Below, piece after piece: positions 16,396 through 25,845 of a stretch of 64,000 bases of DNA. The notes under the pieces are model-generated. The model had not been told where the DNA came from. It ran no database searches and worked only from the letters and a program-made list of their open reading frames with translations. This stretch comes from Planctomycetota bacterium (GTDB taxonomy: Bacteria > Planctomycetota > PLA2 > JAEUHO01). The stretch covers positions 62,001 to 126,000 of the forward strand of contig JAJDEN010000043.1 of NCBI GenBank assembly GCA_029259775.1. Reading direction: 5' to 3'. Made by a program: the position numbers and the translations under genes. Positions within the stretch are counted from its first letter, which is position 1, and the number at the start of each line of letters is the position of its first letter.

Positions 16396-17052
16396 ATGGA
16401 CATCGAAGTCACCACCGTCGTCGTCGGCGCCTTCCAGCAGAACTGCCGCATCGTCAAGGACCCCGCCAGCGGCGAAGGCGTCATCGTCGATCCCGGCGCT
16501 GAGGCCGATCGCATCCTCGCCGCCGCCGAGACGTCCGGTGCTCGCATCACGCACCTGCTCGCCACGCATGCCCACCTCGATCACGTCGGCGCCGTGGCCG
16601 AGGTGAAGCGTGCGCTCGGCGTGCCGTTCGCGCTGCACCGCGGGGACTTCGAGTTGCTGCAGGCCCTGCCCCAGCACGGCGCGATGTTCGGCATGCCCGG
16701 CCTGGAGGTTCCGGAGGTCGACATCGACCTCAGCGAAGTCACGTCGATCCCCTTCGGCGCGGGCGAGATCCGCGTCGTGCATACGCCGGGCCACACGCCC
16801 GGTGGCGTCACCTTCCTCTACGGCGACGAGGGCTTCTTCGGCGACAGCCTCTTCCGCATGTCCGTGGGACGCACGGATCTCGGCGGCGATGCCGCCGTCT
16901 ACGCCAAGACCATCCGCGAGACGATCCTCGGTCTGCCCGACGAGACCGTCGTCTACACGGGGCACGGGCCCGACACGACGATCGGCGTCGAGCGGCGGGA
17001 GAACCCGTTCCTCAACGGCACGATCGCGCTCGATGGCAGCGACATCGTCTGA
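16396..17052 (+). CDS. MBL-fold metallo-hydrolase (glyoxalase II-like)
   Basis: 218 residues. The metal-binding THAHLDHVG motif has His58, His60, Asp62 and His63. Later come HTPGHTPGG, GDSLFR and YTGHGPDTTIG, carrying the remaining His/Asp ligands. The order and length match small glyoxalase II-like hydrolases (YcbL/YqgX group). The likely reaction is thioester or related hydrolysis in the cytosol; true specificity is not deducible. It is a single gene, convergent with the peroxidase gene. Confidence 0.88.
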   Translation: MDIEVTTVVVGAFQQNCRIVKDPASGEGVIVDPGAEADRILAAAETSGARITHLLATHAHLDHVGAVAEVKRALGVPFALHRGDFELLQALPQHGAMFGMPGLEVPEVDIDLSEVTSIPFGAGEIRVVHTPGHTPGGVTFLYGDEGFFGDSLFRMSVGRTDLGGDAAVYAKTIRETILGLPDETVVYTGHGPDTTIGVERRENPFLNGTIALDGSDIV

Positions 17053-17055
17053 ACG

Positions 17056-17070
17056 CCCCCTTCGGGGACT
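17056..17070. terminator. Short GC hairpin between convergent genes
   Basis: CCCC-CTTC-GGGG within the 36-base gap between the hydrolase stop and the peroxidase stop. The stem is short, there is no clear T-tract, and it is a weak candidate. Confidence 0.3.
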
Positions 17071-17088
17071 TACGCAGCGCGGGGGACC

Positions 17089-19089
17089 CTAGCGCCGGGA
17101 CGGCGGCGGGGGGGGCGGCGGCAAGCCCGGCAAGCGGGGGGCAGGTCGCGCCGGCCGCGAACGAGCCGGCCGCTCGTCGGCGGTGAGGTCGATGCGGATC
17201 TCGCGGCCCGCCCCGACGTTGAAGACGAGGTCGCGACTCTTCTTCTGGCCCGGTAGCAGCAGCCGGACGGAGACGCCGGCGTCCGTTCGCGCCCAGCCTT
17301 CGTAGCGCGCGACCTGCTTGTCGCCGAGCTTGGCAACCTGGCCACGCGTGAAGCGGGTGCGCAGGTTCGGGTGGCCGGCGGGCACGGCGACGTCGTGCCG
17401 GCCGATGATCGCCTCCGGCAGCGAGGCCCCCTTGCCGAAGGTGATCACGAACGTCATGCGGCCCGAAACCGGTACGACGATCTTCGCGTCCTTGCAGGTA
17501 TCGGGGATGAGCTCGCCGCCCTTCATCGACATCTCTTCGGGCAGGACGACACGCATGTGCGTGCGCAGGCCCACCGCGAAGCGCACCGTGCCTTGGCGCG
17601 ACGTGACGCAGTCGATGCGGTCATCGCCGCCTTCCATGCCGGGCACTTTGCTGCCGGGTATCCTCTTGCCAGGAACCTCGTCGCCGACGGGTACGAGGCT
17701 GACCTTCATCGACTTCAGCGCGTTGTCGTTGGCGTCGACGAAGCGCAGCGTCGTGTTCCGCGCGCGCCGGGACCAGCGCTTGGTCGCCAGGCCGGCGCGT
17801 GTCTCGCCCTCGAGCGACTCGAGGAACGCGACGAGGTCGTTGATGTCCTGGGAGCTGGCTTCGAAGGGCTTCAGGCGTTTGTCCTTGGCCCTGTCGTCGC
17901 CGCAGCCCTTGGCGTAGTAGCTCACGACCTCGTGCAGCGTGCCGAAGCGCCCGTCGTGCATGTACGGACCGCGTAGGGAGACGTCGCGCAGGGTGGGGGT
18001 CTTGAATGCGCGCAGATCACGCGGCCGCCTGCTGATCCCCAGGCGTCCGCCGTCCATCATCGAGGCGAGCGCCCTGTTGAAGTCCGCCTCGTTCGGCAGG
18101 CGCTTGCGAAGGATCGAGCGGCGGAGGGCTTCGGGGGAGTTCTCGGAGCCGAGCCCCACCTTGGTGTCCCAGGCGATGCCGGTGTTGTGGAATCGGTAGT
18201 CCGTGAACTGCGGGTGGTCCCCCGTGGCGATGTGGCAGGTCGCGCACTTGGCGCGGCCCAGGAACAGGTCGAGGCCGCGCTTGGCGGACACGGTCAGCGC
18301 GCTCTCGTCGCCACCCTTGTAGCGGTCGAGAGCCGAGGGGGTGCTCTCGACGGAATGCGTGAAGGCGCCGATGGCACGGGCGATGCGCGCGATGGTCGCG
18401 TCCTTGTTGCCGTAGGCAGCCTGGAAGGCCTCCCGGTAGCGCCCGTTCTCGTTGATGCGCTGGGCCACGACCTCGCTCACGCTCGCCGGCACGAAGACCT
18501 GGGACGGCAGGGAGCGACGCTGGGGGTTGAGCGGGTCCTCCGCGGGCTGGCCGGGCGTGCCGCCTGCGGCGAGCCCGCCTCCGTGGGGCCGAGGCCGTAC
18601 GGGCTTGCCCGGGACGGGGGTGGTCGGCCGGCCGGGAGCCCCGCGGCCCTTCCCGGGGTCGCGCGGCGTCGAAGGCGGCGTACCGCCATAGCTGCTGCCG
18701 CTGCTGCTGCTCGGGTTGGTCCCGATGCGGGCGACGACGAGGTCCTCCACGGTGGCGAACTCGCCGTCCCAATGCGCAGACGGATTGAAGGCGCTGTTGA
18801 GGATCGTCTGGCTGTGACGCCGGGTCTCGCCCGCGTCGTCTTCGCTGATGCGCGAGGGGTCGGACCAGCCGTGGTCCGGGGCGTGGCAGGACGCGCACGA
18901 GCGCGCCTGGGAGCGGCTCACCTGGGGGTCGAAGAACAGTCGACGGCCGAGCTCGATGCGCGCGAAGCGGCGCGGTGTCAGGGCCTTCCTGCGCGGCTTC
19001 TTCGCCTTCGACGACGAGTCAGCGCTCGCGACGAGGGGCAGGGCGCAGGCGGCGAGGGTGAGTCCGGCGATCAGGATGCGTACGTTCAC
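17089..19089 (-). CDS. Di-heme cytochrome c peroxidase (MauG/CcpA family) with C-terminal extension
   Basis: 666 residues from GTG at 19089, which gives a clean signal peptide (MNVRILIAGLTLAACALPL, starting Val-Asn). Two heme c motifs are present: CASCH near residue 65 and CATCH near 282. So are the family segments DHGWSDP, FNPSAHWDGEF, TPTLRDVSLRGPYMHDGRF and FHNTGIAWD. A Pro/Gly/Ser-rich insertion lies between the hemes (about 125-190). After residue about 430 comes a beta-rich domain shared with the next gene, then a polyproline tail. Periplasmic peroxide reduction or substrate oxidation is the family role. Confidence 0.85.
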   Translation of the reverse strand: MNVRILIAGLTLAACALPLVASADSSSKAKKPRRKALTPRRFARIELGRRLFFDPQVSRSQARSCASCHAPDHGWSDPSRISEDDAGETRRHSQTILNSAFNPSAHWDGEFATVEDLVVARIGTNPSSSSGSSYGGTPPSTPRDPGKGRGAPGRPTTPVPGKPVRPRPHGGGLAAGGTPGQPAEDPLNPQRRSLPSQVFVPASVSEVVAQRINENGRYREAFQAAYGNKDATIARIARAIGAFTHSVESTPSALDRYKGGDESALTVSAKRGLDLFLGRAKCATCHIATGDHPQFTDYRFHNTGIAWDTKVGLGSENSPEALRRSILRKRLPNEADFNRALASMMDGGRLGISRRPRDLRAFKTPTLRDVSLRGPYMHDGRFGTLHEVVSYYAKGCGDDRAKDKRLKPFEASSQDINDLVAFLESLEGETRAGLATKRWSRRARNTTLRFVDANDNALKSMKVSLVPVGDEVPGKRIPGSKVPGMEGGDDRIDCVTSRQGTVRFAVGLRTHMRVVLPEEMSMKGGELIPDTCKDAKIVVPVSGRMTFVITFGKGASLPEAIIGRHDVAVPAGHPNLRTRFTRGQVAKLGDKQVARYEGWARTDAGVSVRLLLPGQKKSRDLVFNVGAGREIRIDLTADERPARSRPARPAPRLPGLPPPPPPPSRR

Positions 19090-19145
19090 GGCAGGTCTCC
19101 TGACGCGGGCCGGCACCCGGCGTCGAATCGGTCGGTCTTGATCCC

Positions 19146-21026
19146 CTAGTTGGCGGTCAGGTCGATGCGCTTGGTGATGCCGGGCTCGAGGGTGACCGCG
19201 AGGCTGGCGTAGCGCATGCTCGGGTTGCGACGGTTGCGCTTCATGCCCGGCAGGCGGAGCGTCACGCTGCGCGGCAGGTCGGAGCGAACCCAGCCGACAT
19301 ACTTGGCGATGCGGCGGTCCTTCATCTCCACGACGTCGCCGCGCTTGAAGACCGTGCGGCGCTTCTTCGCCGTGGGCGAGGACGTCGGGTGATCGGCGAC
19401 CAGCACCGGCGGAGCCTGGAACTCCTTCGGGAACGTGACGACGAACGTCATGCGACCGACGAGCGGGACCTTCATGGTGGCGTTGCGGCACGTGTCCGGA
19501 ACGAGGGCGTTGTTGAGCACGGGGATGTCGTCCGGCAGGACCACGCGCATGTGCGTGGTTGCGGCCGGGGTGAAGACAACCTCGCCGTTCGAGTCCGTGC
19601 GCAGCGTGATGGTCTTGTTGGACCGGGGCTTGTCCAGCGGCTGGGGATCGCCGACGGGGATGAGCTTGACGTTGATGTCGGCGACCGGGACGTCGCCCTG
19701 GACGATACGCAGGCGCGTCTTGGCGGCGCGGCGCTTCCAGGCCTTCTTCGCCAAGCCCGGGCGCTCGTGCCCCTCGAGGGTCTTCAGGAACGCGATGAGG
19801 TCCTGGACGTCCTTCTCATCGCAGTCGAACTTGCCGAGGCGGTGGTCCTTCTTCGGATCCGTGCCGCAGCCCGCGGCGTACCAGCGGACGACGTCCTCGA
19901 GCTTGTCGAAGCGCCCATCGTGCATGAAGGGGCCACGCTTCGTGACGTCGCGCAGGGTGGGGGTCTTGAACGCACGCTCGTGGTTCGTCTTGAACGTGAG
20001 GCGTGCCAAGCCGCGGTCCTGGGCGATCGGCCGGAGGGGCAGGTTGGCCTTGAGCGGGCGGCGTACGAGGCGGCCCCTGTCGTCCGTGATCAGATCACCT
20101 GTCGACGCCGTGCGCAGGCTCTCGAAGACGAGGCCCGTGTTGTGGAAGGCGAAGTCCGTGAACAGCGGGTGCTTGCCCTCGACCGTGTGGCAGTCGGCGC
20201 AGCCGGCGCGGCCGACGAAGAGCCTGAGGCCGCGCTTGGCTTGCTCGCTGATCGCCTTCTTCTTGCCGGCGCGGTACTGGTCGTAGGGCGACTCGGTGCT
20301 GTCGAGCGTGTAGCAGAACGCGGCGATGGCGAGCGAGATGCGCTCGAGCGTCGGCGTGTCGTTGCCGAAGGCGGCCTTGAACGCCTCGGCGTAGCGGCCG
20401 TCGCGCGCGAGCAGGCCCGGCACGTTGCTGCGCATCGTCTTCGCCAGCTCGAACTCCTTGAGGAAGCTGCGACGGCCGGGCTTGCCAAGGACGCCGTCCT
20501 CCAGCAGGTTGCCGTCCATGCGCGCGATGACGCGCGGCGTCACGGGCCCGCGGGGCGCGCGCGGCGGTGTGAACTCGTTGCCGTAGTAGACGACGACGTC
20601 CGTGCCGAGACGGCGCGACACGAGCTCCTCGACCGAGCCGAACTCCCCGTCCCAGTGGACGGTCGGGTTGTGTGCGCTGTCGATGATCGTCTGGCTGTGG
20701 CGGGGCGTGGAGCCGACGTCGTCGATGCTCTGCCGGTCGGGATCCGAGAAGCCGTGATCCGGAGCGTGGCACGACGCGCACGAGACGGCGCCCGACTTGC
20801 TGGCCTGCGGCTCGTAGAACAACCGACGGCCGAGCTCGACCCGGGCCTGCTCACGCGTCGTGAGGCGACGCGGGCTGGTCGACGTGGAGCTCTTGGCGAC
20901 CGCCTCGTCCGCCGGCGCCGTGGCCAGCGCGAATCCGAGCCCCAGGGCGAAGCACACGCCGAGCACGATGGGGAGGATGACCCTCCGGGCTGCATAACGA
21001 CGTTCGCTCTCGGGGTTCATCCGCAT
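19146..21026 (-). CDS. Di-heme cytochrome c peroxidase (MauG/CcpA family) paralogue
   Basis: 626 residues from ATG at 21026, chosen because GGAAGGA lies just upstream. A second ATG two codons later is possible. There is an N-terminal membrane anchor or signal (VILPIVLGVCFALGLGFALA) and heme motifs CASCH near residue 82 and CADCH near 276. DHGFSDP, NPTVHWDGEFG, FHNTGLVFE and TPTLRDVTKRGPFMHDGRF are also present. The last 190 residues form a beta-rich domain also found in the neighbouring paralogue (GRMTFVVTF, THMRVVLP, VPDTC). It is upstream of the first paralogue by 56 bases, so probably one unit. Confidence 0.85.
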   Translation of the reverse strand: MRMNPESERRYAARRVILPIVLGVCFALGLGFALATAPADEAVAKSSTSTSPRRLTTREQARVELGRRLFYEPQASKSGAVSCASCHAPDHGFSDPDRQSIDDVGSTPRHSQTIIDSAHNPTVHWDGEFGSVEELVSRRLGTDVVVYYGNEFTPPRAPRGPVTPRVIARMDGNLLEDGVLGKPGRRSFLKEFELAKTMRSNVPGLLARDGRYAEAFKAAFGNDTPTLERISLAIAAFCYTLDSTESPYDQYRAGKKKAISEQAKRGLRLFVGRAGCADCHTVEGKHPLFTDFAFHNTGLVFESLRTASTGDLITDDRGRLVRRPLKANLPLRPIAQDRGLARLTFKTNHERAFKTPTLRDVTKRGPFMHDGRFDKLEDVVRWYAAGCGTDPKKDHRLGKFDCDEKDVQDLIAFLKTLEGHERPGLAKKAWKRRAAKTRLRIVQGDVPVADINVKLIPVGDPQPLDKPRSNKTITLRTDSNGEVVFTPAATTHMRVVLPDDIPVLNNALVPDTCRNATMKVPLVGRMTFVVTFPKEFQAPPVLVADHPTSSPTAKKRRTVFKRGDVVEMKDRRIAKYVGWVRSDLPRSVTLRLPGMKRNRRNPSMRYASLAVTLEPGITKRIDLTAN

Positions 21027-21069
21027 GGGCGTTCCTTCCGCTACCGGGGCCACTCTATAGGAACGTGCA

Positions 21070-21084
21070 GAAAACGGGGTTTTC
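21070..21084. promoter_or_regulatory. Small palindrome upstream of the peroxidase gene
   Basis: GAAAAC-GGG-GTTTTC lies in the 148-base gap upstream of the peroxidase start at 21026. On the minus strand a TATAGA box follows it at about 21053-21058, but I find no convincing -35. It may be an operator for a peroxide or redox regulator; evidence is limited to symmetry and position. Confidence 0.25.
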
Positions 21085-21174
21085 ACGATCCCTGCGGGAC
21101 CCTGTCCGGCCCCGAGCCTGATCCGGGGCCCGACCCTTGGACGCTCCCCGACCGGCACCGGGCCAAGACGCCTT

Positions 21175-23883
21175 CTACGGCAGGCCCAGACGTGTCCTGA
21201 CACCGGTACGCTTGCGTATCCCGGCCAGATCGGGCTCGGCCAGCGCGGGTCCCTTGAGCGCGGGCTTGAGCCGGAGGGCCTCGAGCAGGGCCGCTTCGGC
21301 CTCCGCCTCCTGACCGAGCCGGGCGAGCACACGGCTGAGCCCGAAGTGGGCCTCGGCCAGGTTCGGATCGGTCTTCAGCGCCGCACGCAGCTTGGTCTCC
21401 GCGATCTTCGGCTGGCCCTTCTCGAGGAGCTCGGTGCCGATGCGCAGCTGGCCGCGCGTGCGGTAGAAGGACGCCAGCAGCCGGTCCACGTGATACGCGA
21501 CCCCCGCCGCCTCGAGCAGCAGGTCGCCTTGCTTGGCCAGCGCCGCCAGTCGCTCGGTGGGCGCCAGGGCCGAGACCTGGTTGCCGGCGTGGGGCGGCAG
21601 CGTCCAGGCCAGCAACGCGCGGTAGCGCGCCAGTGCAGCTCGCCACAGGCTGCGGTCCTTGTCGGACTTGGCCAGCGCGAGCACCTCGACGGGATTGACG
21701 CGGTCGGCGTAGAGCAGCGCGGTGAAGCGCACTGCCGCAGCGCCGTACGCGCGGTCCGCGGACGTGAAGTCGGCGTTGGCGCGCTGGTGGTTCACGGCTT
21801 CGAGCGCCGCGTACTCGCGCCTCTTGCCCTCGTCCAGGAACCGCTCGGCTTCCACCCGGAACCGGCGCGACGGGCGCGGGTTCGTGCGCAGCGCGTCCAT
21901 CAGGATCGTGCTGTTGACCAGATCCGACGAGCGGTTCTCGGCTTCGGCCAAGCGGAACGACTCGATCAGGACCTCGGCGGGGGGCCTGCGCGGATCGCCC
22001 GGCGCCTTGGCCAAGGCGGCGCGCACCAGGGCACCGGCCCCGGCGAGCCCGGAGGCACTGGTCGCGCGCCGGCGCTGGAAGCGTGCCTCGTCGAGCTCGT
22101 TCTCGAAGCGGTCCGGTGCCAGGTTGCGTGCCTTGTTGAGCCAGCGCAGCACCTCGATCTCATCCAGCGGTACGGGGGCATCGCCCGGCACGGGCTCCGG
22201 CCCAAGCACGAGCTCCATGATGCGGCGGGGGATGTCGTAGCGCGTGGGATCGCGTCGCTCCGCTTCGGCAAGGACGCTCCGCGCATCGTCGTAGCGGCCT
22301 TCGAGCTGGTAGACCTGCGCGAGGTCGAGCCGCGCCTCGGTCATACCCGGGTCGGCACGCAAGGCCCGCCGGTAGGTTGCGCGCGCCGCCTCGTACGCGG
22401 CCTGGCTGGCCTGGTGCACGCCGAGTCGGTAGAGCGCCTCGGGATGGTCGGCGCGCCAGGTGAGCGCGCCTGCTTGGAGGTGACGACGGGCGGCGAGCTC
22501 GGCGTCGCGGGCCGTGATGTCGTGCTGGATTGCGGCGCGGTAGCGCATCAGCTCGCGATCCGCGAGCGCGTCCTTGGCCAGCACGTAGCCGAGTCCCAGC
22601 GCGACGAACGCGCCGAGGACCAGCGGGATCTGCGGTAGGACACCCGTAGGCCGCTCACGCGCCGTGGCGCGGCGCAGGGCGATCGCGGCGGCCGTGGCCA
22701 GCAGCAGCGCCGGGGCCGGATCGATCAGGACGCCGTCGCCCAGCGCGGCGATACCGAGCGTGGCGATGATGCCCGCCGCGGCCGCGCGCTGGCGCCTCGG
22801 GCCGTCGCCGCGCATCGCGAGGACGCCGAGACCGCCGACGAACACGAGCAGCAGCACGCCGGCCGGCACGCCGCCTTCCACGCTCGCGTGCAGGTAGTCC
22901 ATGTGGGCGTGGAACGGACGGCGGCGCTGCTCGAGCCGCGCCTCCGCCAGGTCGCGATGCTGGATCGCCTGCGTCGGGTAGGACCCCAGGCCGTGCCCGC
23001 GCACCGGCCGGTCCGCGATGGCCGAGAGCGAGGCGCGGTGCAGGCCCAGACGCACCTCGATCGTGCGGTTCGTGCCGGGCGCGACGGAGACGCCGTCGGC
23101 GAGCAGGCCGAGCGCGACGGCGAACAAGGCTGCCACGGCCGCCGTGGCCATGCGCATGCGCCGACGCGCGGCTTCGGTCTGCAGGCCGAGCGAGAGGGCC
23201 AGCGTCGTGCCGATCACCGCCGCGGCAACGCCCGTGCGGCTGCGCGTGGCGAGGCAGGCCGCCGCGATCAGCACGAGCGGCAGCCAGCGCAGGAGCTTGT
23301 GCCGCGTTGGCGGGAAGAGGAGCGCCGGCGCGATGAGGGCGCCAAAGACCGGGCCGGCGACGCCCGTGCGGCCGAAGGGGCCGATGGCCACGCCCCCGGA
23401 GACCACCGGCAGCAGCGCCCAGAACGCGGCGAAGGCGCCGGCTACGACGAGCACGCGCAGCATGTGCTCAGGCTCGCCGTTGCGACGCCAGGTCCAGAGG
23501 AGGGCGAGCGGCCACAGCCCGAGCAGGAGCCACGTGTAGCTGCCCCGCGCGGCCCCGGCCCACGTGTGATCGAACGCGGGCAGGCCGAGCAGCGCCACGC
23601 CGAGTGGCAAGGCGAGCCAGATCGCGTGCAGGCGGCCGAGCGCGGGGCGCGTGCCCGGTCCGGCCCAGGCCGCGAAGAGCGCGCCGGCCGTCACGAGGGC
23701 GAAGACGACGGCGCGCAGCGCGAAGCCCGTCGTGAAGACCTGTGCGCTGACGAAGGAGGGAACGCCGGCCAGCAGGATGGCCGCCGCGCCCAGCGCCAGG
23801 AGGCCGGCGAGCCAGGGACGTCGATCGGCTGTGTCGGGACCCGTAGGCATGGGGCCTCGGACGCCGGCCGGGCCCTCGTTCAT
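21175..23883 (-). CDS. O-antigen ligase/polymerase-like membrane protein fused to TPR domain
   Basis: 902 residues. The first 480 contain about twelve hydrophobic segments and a Wzy_C-type motif HAHMDYLHASVEGGVPAG near residue 320-340, as in O-antigen polymerases, WaaL ligases and PglL oligosaccharyltransferases. Residues about 480-900 are TPR-like helices (ALYRLGVHQASQAAYEAAR, DLAQVYQLEGRYDDAR, LAEAHFGLSRVLARLG). The ATG overlaps the ftsY stop by four bases, so it is read as the last gene of ribH-nusB-ftsY. The acceptor could be a glycan or a protein; not resolved. Confidence 0.75.
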   Translation of the reverse strand: MNEGPAGVRGPMPTGPDTADRRPWLAGLLALGAAAILLAGVPSFVSAQVFTTGFALRAVVFALVTAGALFAAWAGPGTRPALGRLHAIWLALPLGVALLGLPAFDHTWAGAARGSYTWLLLGLWPLALLWTWRRNGEPEHMLRVLVVAGAFAAFWALLPVVSGGVAIGPFGRTGVAGPVFGALIAPALLFPPTRHKLLRWLPLVLIAAACLATRSRTGVAAAVIGTTLALSLGLQTEAARRRMRMATAAVAALFAVALGLLADGVSVAPGTNRTIEVRLGLHRASLSAIADRPVRGHGLGSYPTQAIQHRDLAEARLEQRRRPFHAHMDYLHASVEGGVPAGVLLLVFVGGLGVLAMRGDGPRRQRAAAAGIIATLGIAALGDGVLIDPAPALLLATAAAIALRRATARERPTGVLPQIPLVLGAFVALGLGYVLAKDALADRELMRYRAAIQHDITARDAELAARRHLQAGALTWRADHPEALYRLGVHQASQAAYEAARATYRRALRADPGMTEARLDLAQVYQLEGRYDDARSVLAEAERRDPTRYDIPRRIMELVLGPEPVPGDAPVPLDEIEVLRWLNKARNLAPDRFENELDEARFQRRRATSASGLAGAGALVRAALAKAPGDPRRPPAEVLIESFRLAEAENRSSDLVNSTILMDALRTNPRPSRRFRVEAERFLDEGKRREYAALEAVNHQRANADFTSADRAYGAAAVRFTALLYADRVNPVEVLALAKSDKDRSLWRAALARYRALLAWTLPPHAGNQVSALAPTERLAALAKQGDLLLEAAGVAYHVDRLLASFYRTRGQLRIGTELLEKGQPKIAETKLRAALKTDPNLAEAHFGLSRVLARLGQEAEAEAALLEALRLKPALKGPALAEPDLAGIRKRTGVRTRLGLP

Positions 23884-24785
23884 TCGAACAGCGCGGCCGA
23901 GAACGCGTCCGGATCGAACGGCTCGATGTCGTCGATCTGCTCGCCCAACCCGATGAACTTGACGGGGACGCCCAGGGTGTCGCGGATCGCGATGATCGCA
24001 CCGCCCTTGGCGGTGCCGTCGAGCTTGCTGACGAAGAGGCCCGTCACGGCGGCCGTCTTGTTGAACAGCTCGGCTTGGCGAATGGCGTTCTGGCCGGTCG
24101 TCGCATCGAGCACGAGCAGCACTTCGTGCGGCGCGCCCTCGATCGCCTTGCCGGCGACGCGGCGGATCTTGCCGAGCTCGGCCATCAGATTGTCTTGGGT
24201 GTGCAAGCGGCCCGCCGTGTCGATGATCACGTAGTCGGCGTCCCGGGCGCGTCCGGCCTGGCAGGCGTCGAAGGTCACCGCGGCGGGATCCGCGCCGGTC
24301 GCCTGGCGCACGATGTCCACGTCGTTGCGCTCGCTCCAGATGGTGAGCTGCTCGACCGCCGCGGCGCGGAACGTGTCGGCGGCGCCCAGCACCACCTTGT
24401 GGCCCTGGGTGCTCAGGAACTTGGTCAGCTTGCCGATCGAGGTCGTCTTGCCGGATCCATTCACGCCGCAGACGAGGACCACCGTCGGTCCCTCCTCCGC
24501 CTTGGCCAGGTCCGTGCCTCCGATGTGGAGTCGCTCCGCGATCTCCTTCTGGAGAAAGGCCTGTACGTCTTCGGCCGTCTTGAGGCGCTCCTTCGCGCCC
24601 CGTACGGCTTCGATCAGCTCGCTCGTCGTGTGCGGGCCGACATCGGCCAAGAGCAGCGATTCCTCGAGCTCCTCGAGCAGCGTCTCGTCGACGGCGCGGC
24701 CCAGCGTCAGCACGGACTTCACGCCGCTCGCGAAGCTGGTGCGCGTCTTCGAGAGGCCGGCCTTCAGCTTGGAGAAGAGTCCCAT
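23880..24785 (-). CDS. ftsY: Signal recognition particle receptor FtsY
   Basis: 301 residues from ATG at 24785 (AAGGGA upstream). GTPase that docks SRP-ribosome complexes at the inner membrane. The N domain begins [15 protein letters not shown]. The G domain has G1 GVNGSGKTT near residue 108, [24 protein letters not shown] and [11 protein letters not shown], and ends [18 protein letters not shown]. The acidic A domain of E. coli FtsY is absent, as in many bacteria. It is 16 bases downstream of nusB and overlaps the membrane protein gene that follows. Confidence 0.96.
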   Translation of the reverse strand: MGLFSKLKAGLSKTRTSFASGVKSVLTLGRAVDETLLEELEESLLLADVGPHTTSELIEAVRGAKERLKTAEDVQAFLQKEIAERLHIGGTDLAKAEEGPTVVLVCGVNGSGKTTSIGKLTKFLSTQGHKVVLGAADTFRAAAVEQLTIWSERNDVDIVRQATGADPAAVTFDACQAGRARDADYVIIDTAGRLHTQDNLMAELGKIRRVAGKAIEGAPHEVLLVLDATTGQNAIRQAELFNKTAAVTGLFVSKLDGTAKGGAIIAIRDTLGVPVKFIGLGEQIDDIEPFDPDAFSAALFE

Positions 24786-24801
24786 CGTCGTCCCTTCAGG
24801 C

Positions 24802-25227
24802 CTACGTACGTAGACCTTGATCCTTGCGGATGCGGTCCAGGAGGCCATTCACGAAGGCGCCCGATGCCTCCGTGGAGTAGCGCTTGCCCAGCTCGATCGC
24901 CTCGTTGATGGCGACCTTGGTGGGGATGTCGTCGTTGTAGAGCATCTCGTAGCAGCCGATGCGCAGCGCGTTGCGGTCGACCCCCGCCATGCGGTCGAGA
25001 TCCCAGTTGGCGGCAGCCTTTTGCAGCAGCGCATCGATCTCGACGCGATGCTCGATCACGCCGGCCACGAGGGCGCGGGCGTAGATCTTGGCGTCCGCCA
25101 TGCCCGCCTTGCCCCAGAGCGTCTCGTCGAGGAACCGGTCGAGCTCCGTCGCGAAGCCGTCGCCCTGGAAGTCGATCTGGAACAGGAACTGGAGCGCCAG
25201 CTCGCGGGCACGGGTGCGGATCCTCAC
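24802..25227 (-). CDS. nusB: Transcription antitermination factor NusB
   Basis: 141 residues from GTG at 25227, which overlaps the ribH stop (GTGA). All-helical RNA-binding protein that joins NusE/S10 on boxA of rRNA leaders. Family pattern seen: [17 protein letters not shown] at the start, then [34 protein letters not shown] and [14 protein letters not shown] near the C terminus. The ribH-nusB pairing is widespread in bacteria, which supports both calls and the starts. Confidence 0.95.
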   Translation of the reverse strand: MRIRTRARELALQFLFQIDFQGDGFATELDRFLDETLWGKAGMADAKIYARALVAGVIEHRVEIDALLQKAAANWDLDRMAGVDRNALRIGCYEMLYNDDIPTKVAINEAIELGKRYSTEASGAFVNGLLDRIRKDQGLRT

Positions 25228-25730
25228 GGTCGCCGCCTGCGCGCTTCGAGCGTGCGGTAGAGGGCGGCCATGCGCACGGCTGCGTCGGTCGCCTCGACGC
25301 CCTTGTTGCCGCCCTTGCGCGAAAGACCGCTGCCGTGGCTCGCTCGCGCCTCGGCCTGTTCGCGTGTGTTGGCGGTGATGACGCCCATCGTCACGGGGAT
25401 GCCGGTCTCGAGCCCGATGCGCAGCAGGCCCTCCGCGCAGCCTGCCGCGACGTAGTCGAAGTGCGGGGTCTCGCCGCGGATGACGCATCCGAGGGCGACG
25501 ACGGCATCGACCTCGCCGCCGCGCGCGACCCAGGCCGCGGCTTGGGGCAACTCGTAGGCGCCCGGGACCTCGAGGACGACGACGTCCTCTTCCTTCACAC
25601 CCGCGGACGCCAGCGTCTCGAGGGCTGCGGCCTGCAGACGCGCCGTGAGATCACCATGCCACTGCGCCGTCAGGACGGCGACGCGAAGGCCTTCACCTTC
25701 GAGCGGGGCGGGAATCGTCTCGGGCGTCAT
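25224..25730 (-). CDS. ribH: 6,7-dimethyl-8-ribityllumazine synthase
   Basis: 168 residues from ATG at 25730. It condenses 5-amino-6-ribitylaminouracil with dihydroxybutanone phosphate in riboflavin synthesis, as an icosahedral or pentameric assembly. Motifs: VAVLTAQWHGDLT, VPGAYELPQAA, ALGCVIRGETPHFDYVA with the catalytic His, IPVTMGVITANTREQA and GNKGVEATDAA. Other rib genes are not in the window. It is the first gene of the minus-strand unit ribH-nusB-ftsY; the start is 115 bases from the divergent moeA. Confidence 0.96.
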   Translation of the reverse strand: MTPETIPAPLEGEGLRVAVLTAQWHGDLTARLQAAALETLASAGVKEEDVVVLEVPGAYELPQAAAWVARGGEVDAVVALGCVIRGETPHFDYVAAGCAEGLLRIGLETGIPVTMGVITANTREQAEARASHGSGLSRKGGNKGVEATDAAVRMAALYRTLEARRRRP

Positions 25731-25845
25731 TGGGAAAGATCCGGTAGGGAAGGCGGATCGTACCCGTGTGCCGGGCTTCCTCCGATGTCGTTCGCGACCG
25801 GACCATGCTGCGGCCGGATCCAGCCCGGCCGTACCATCCGTTGCG

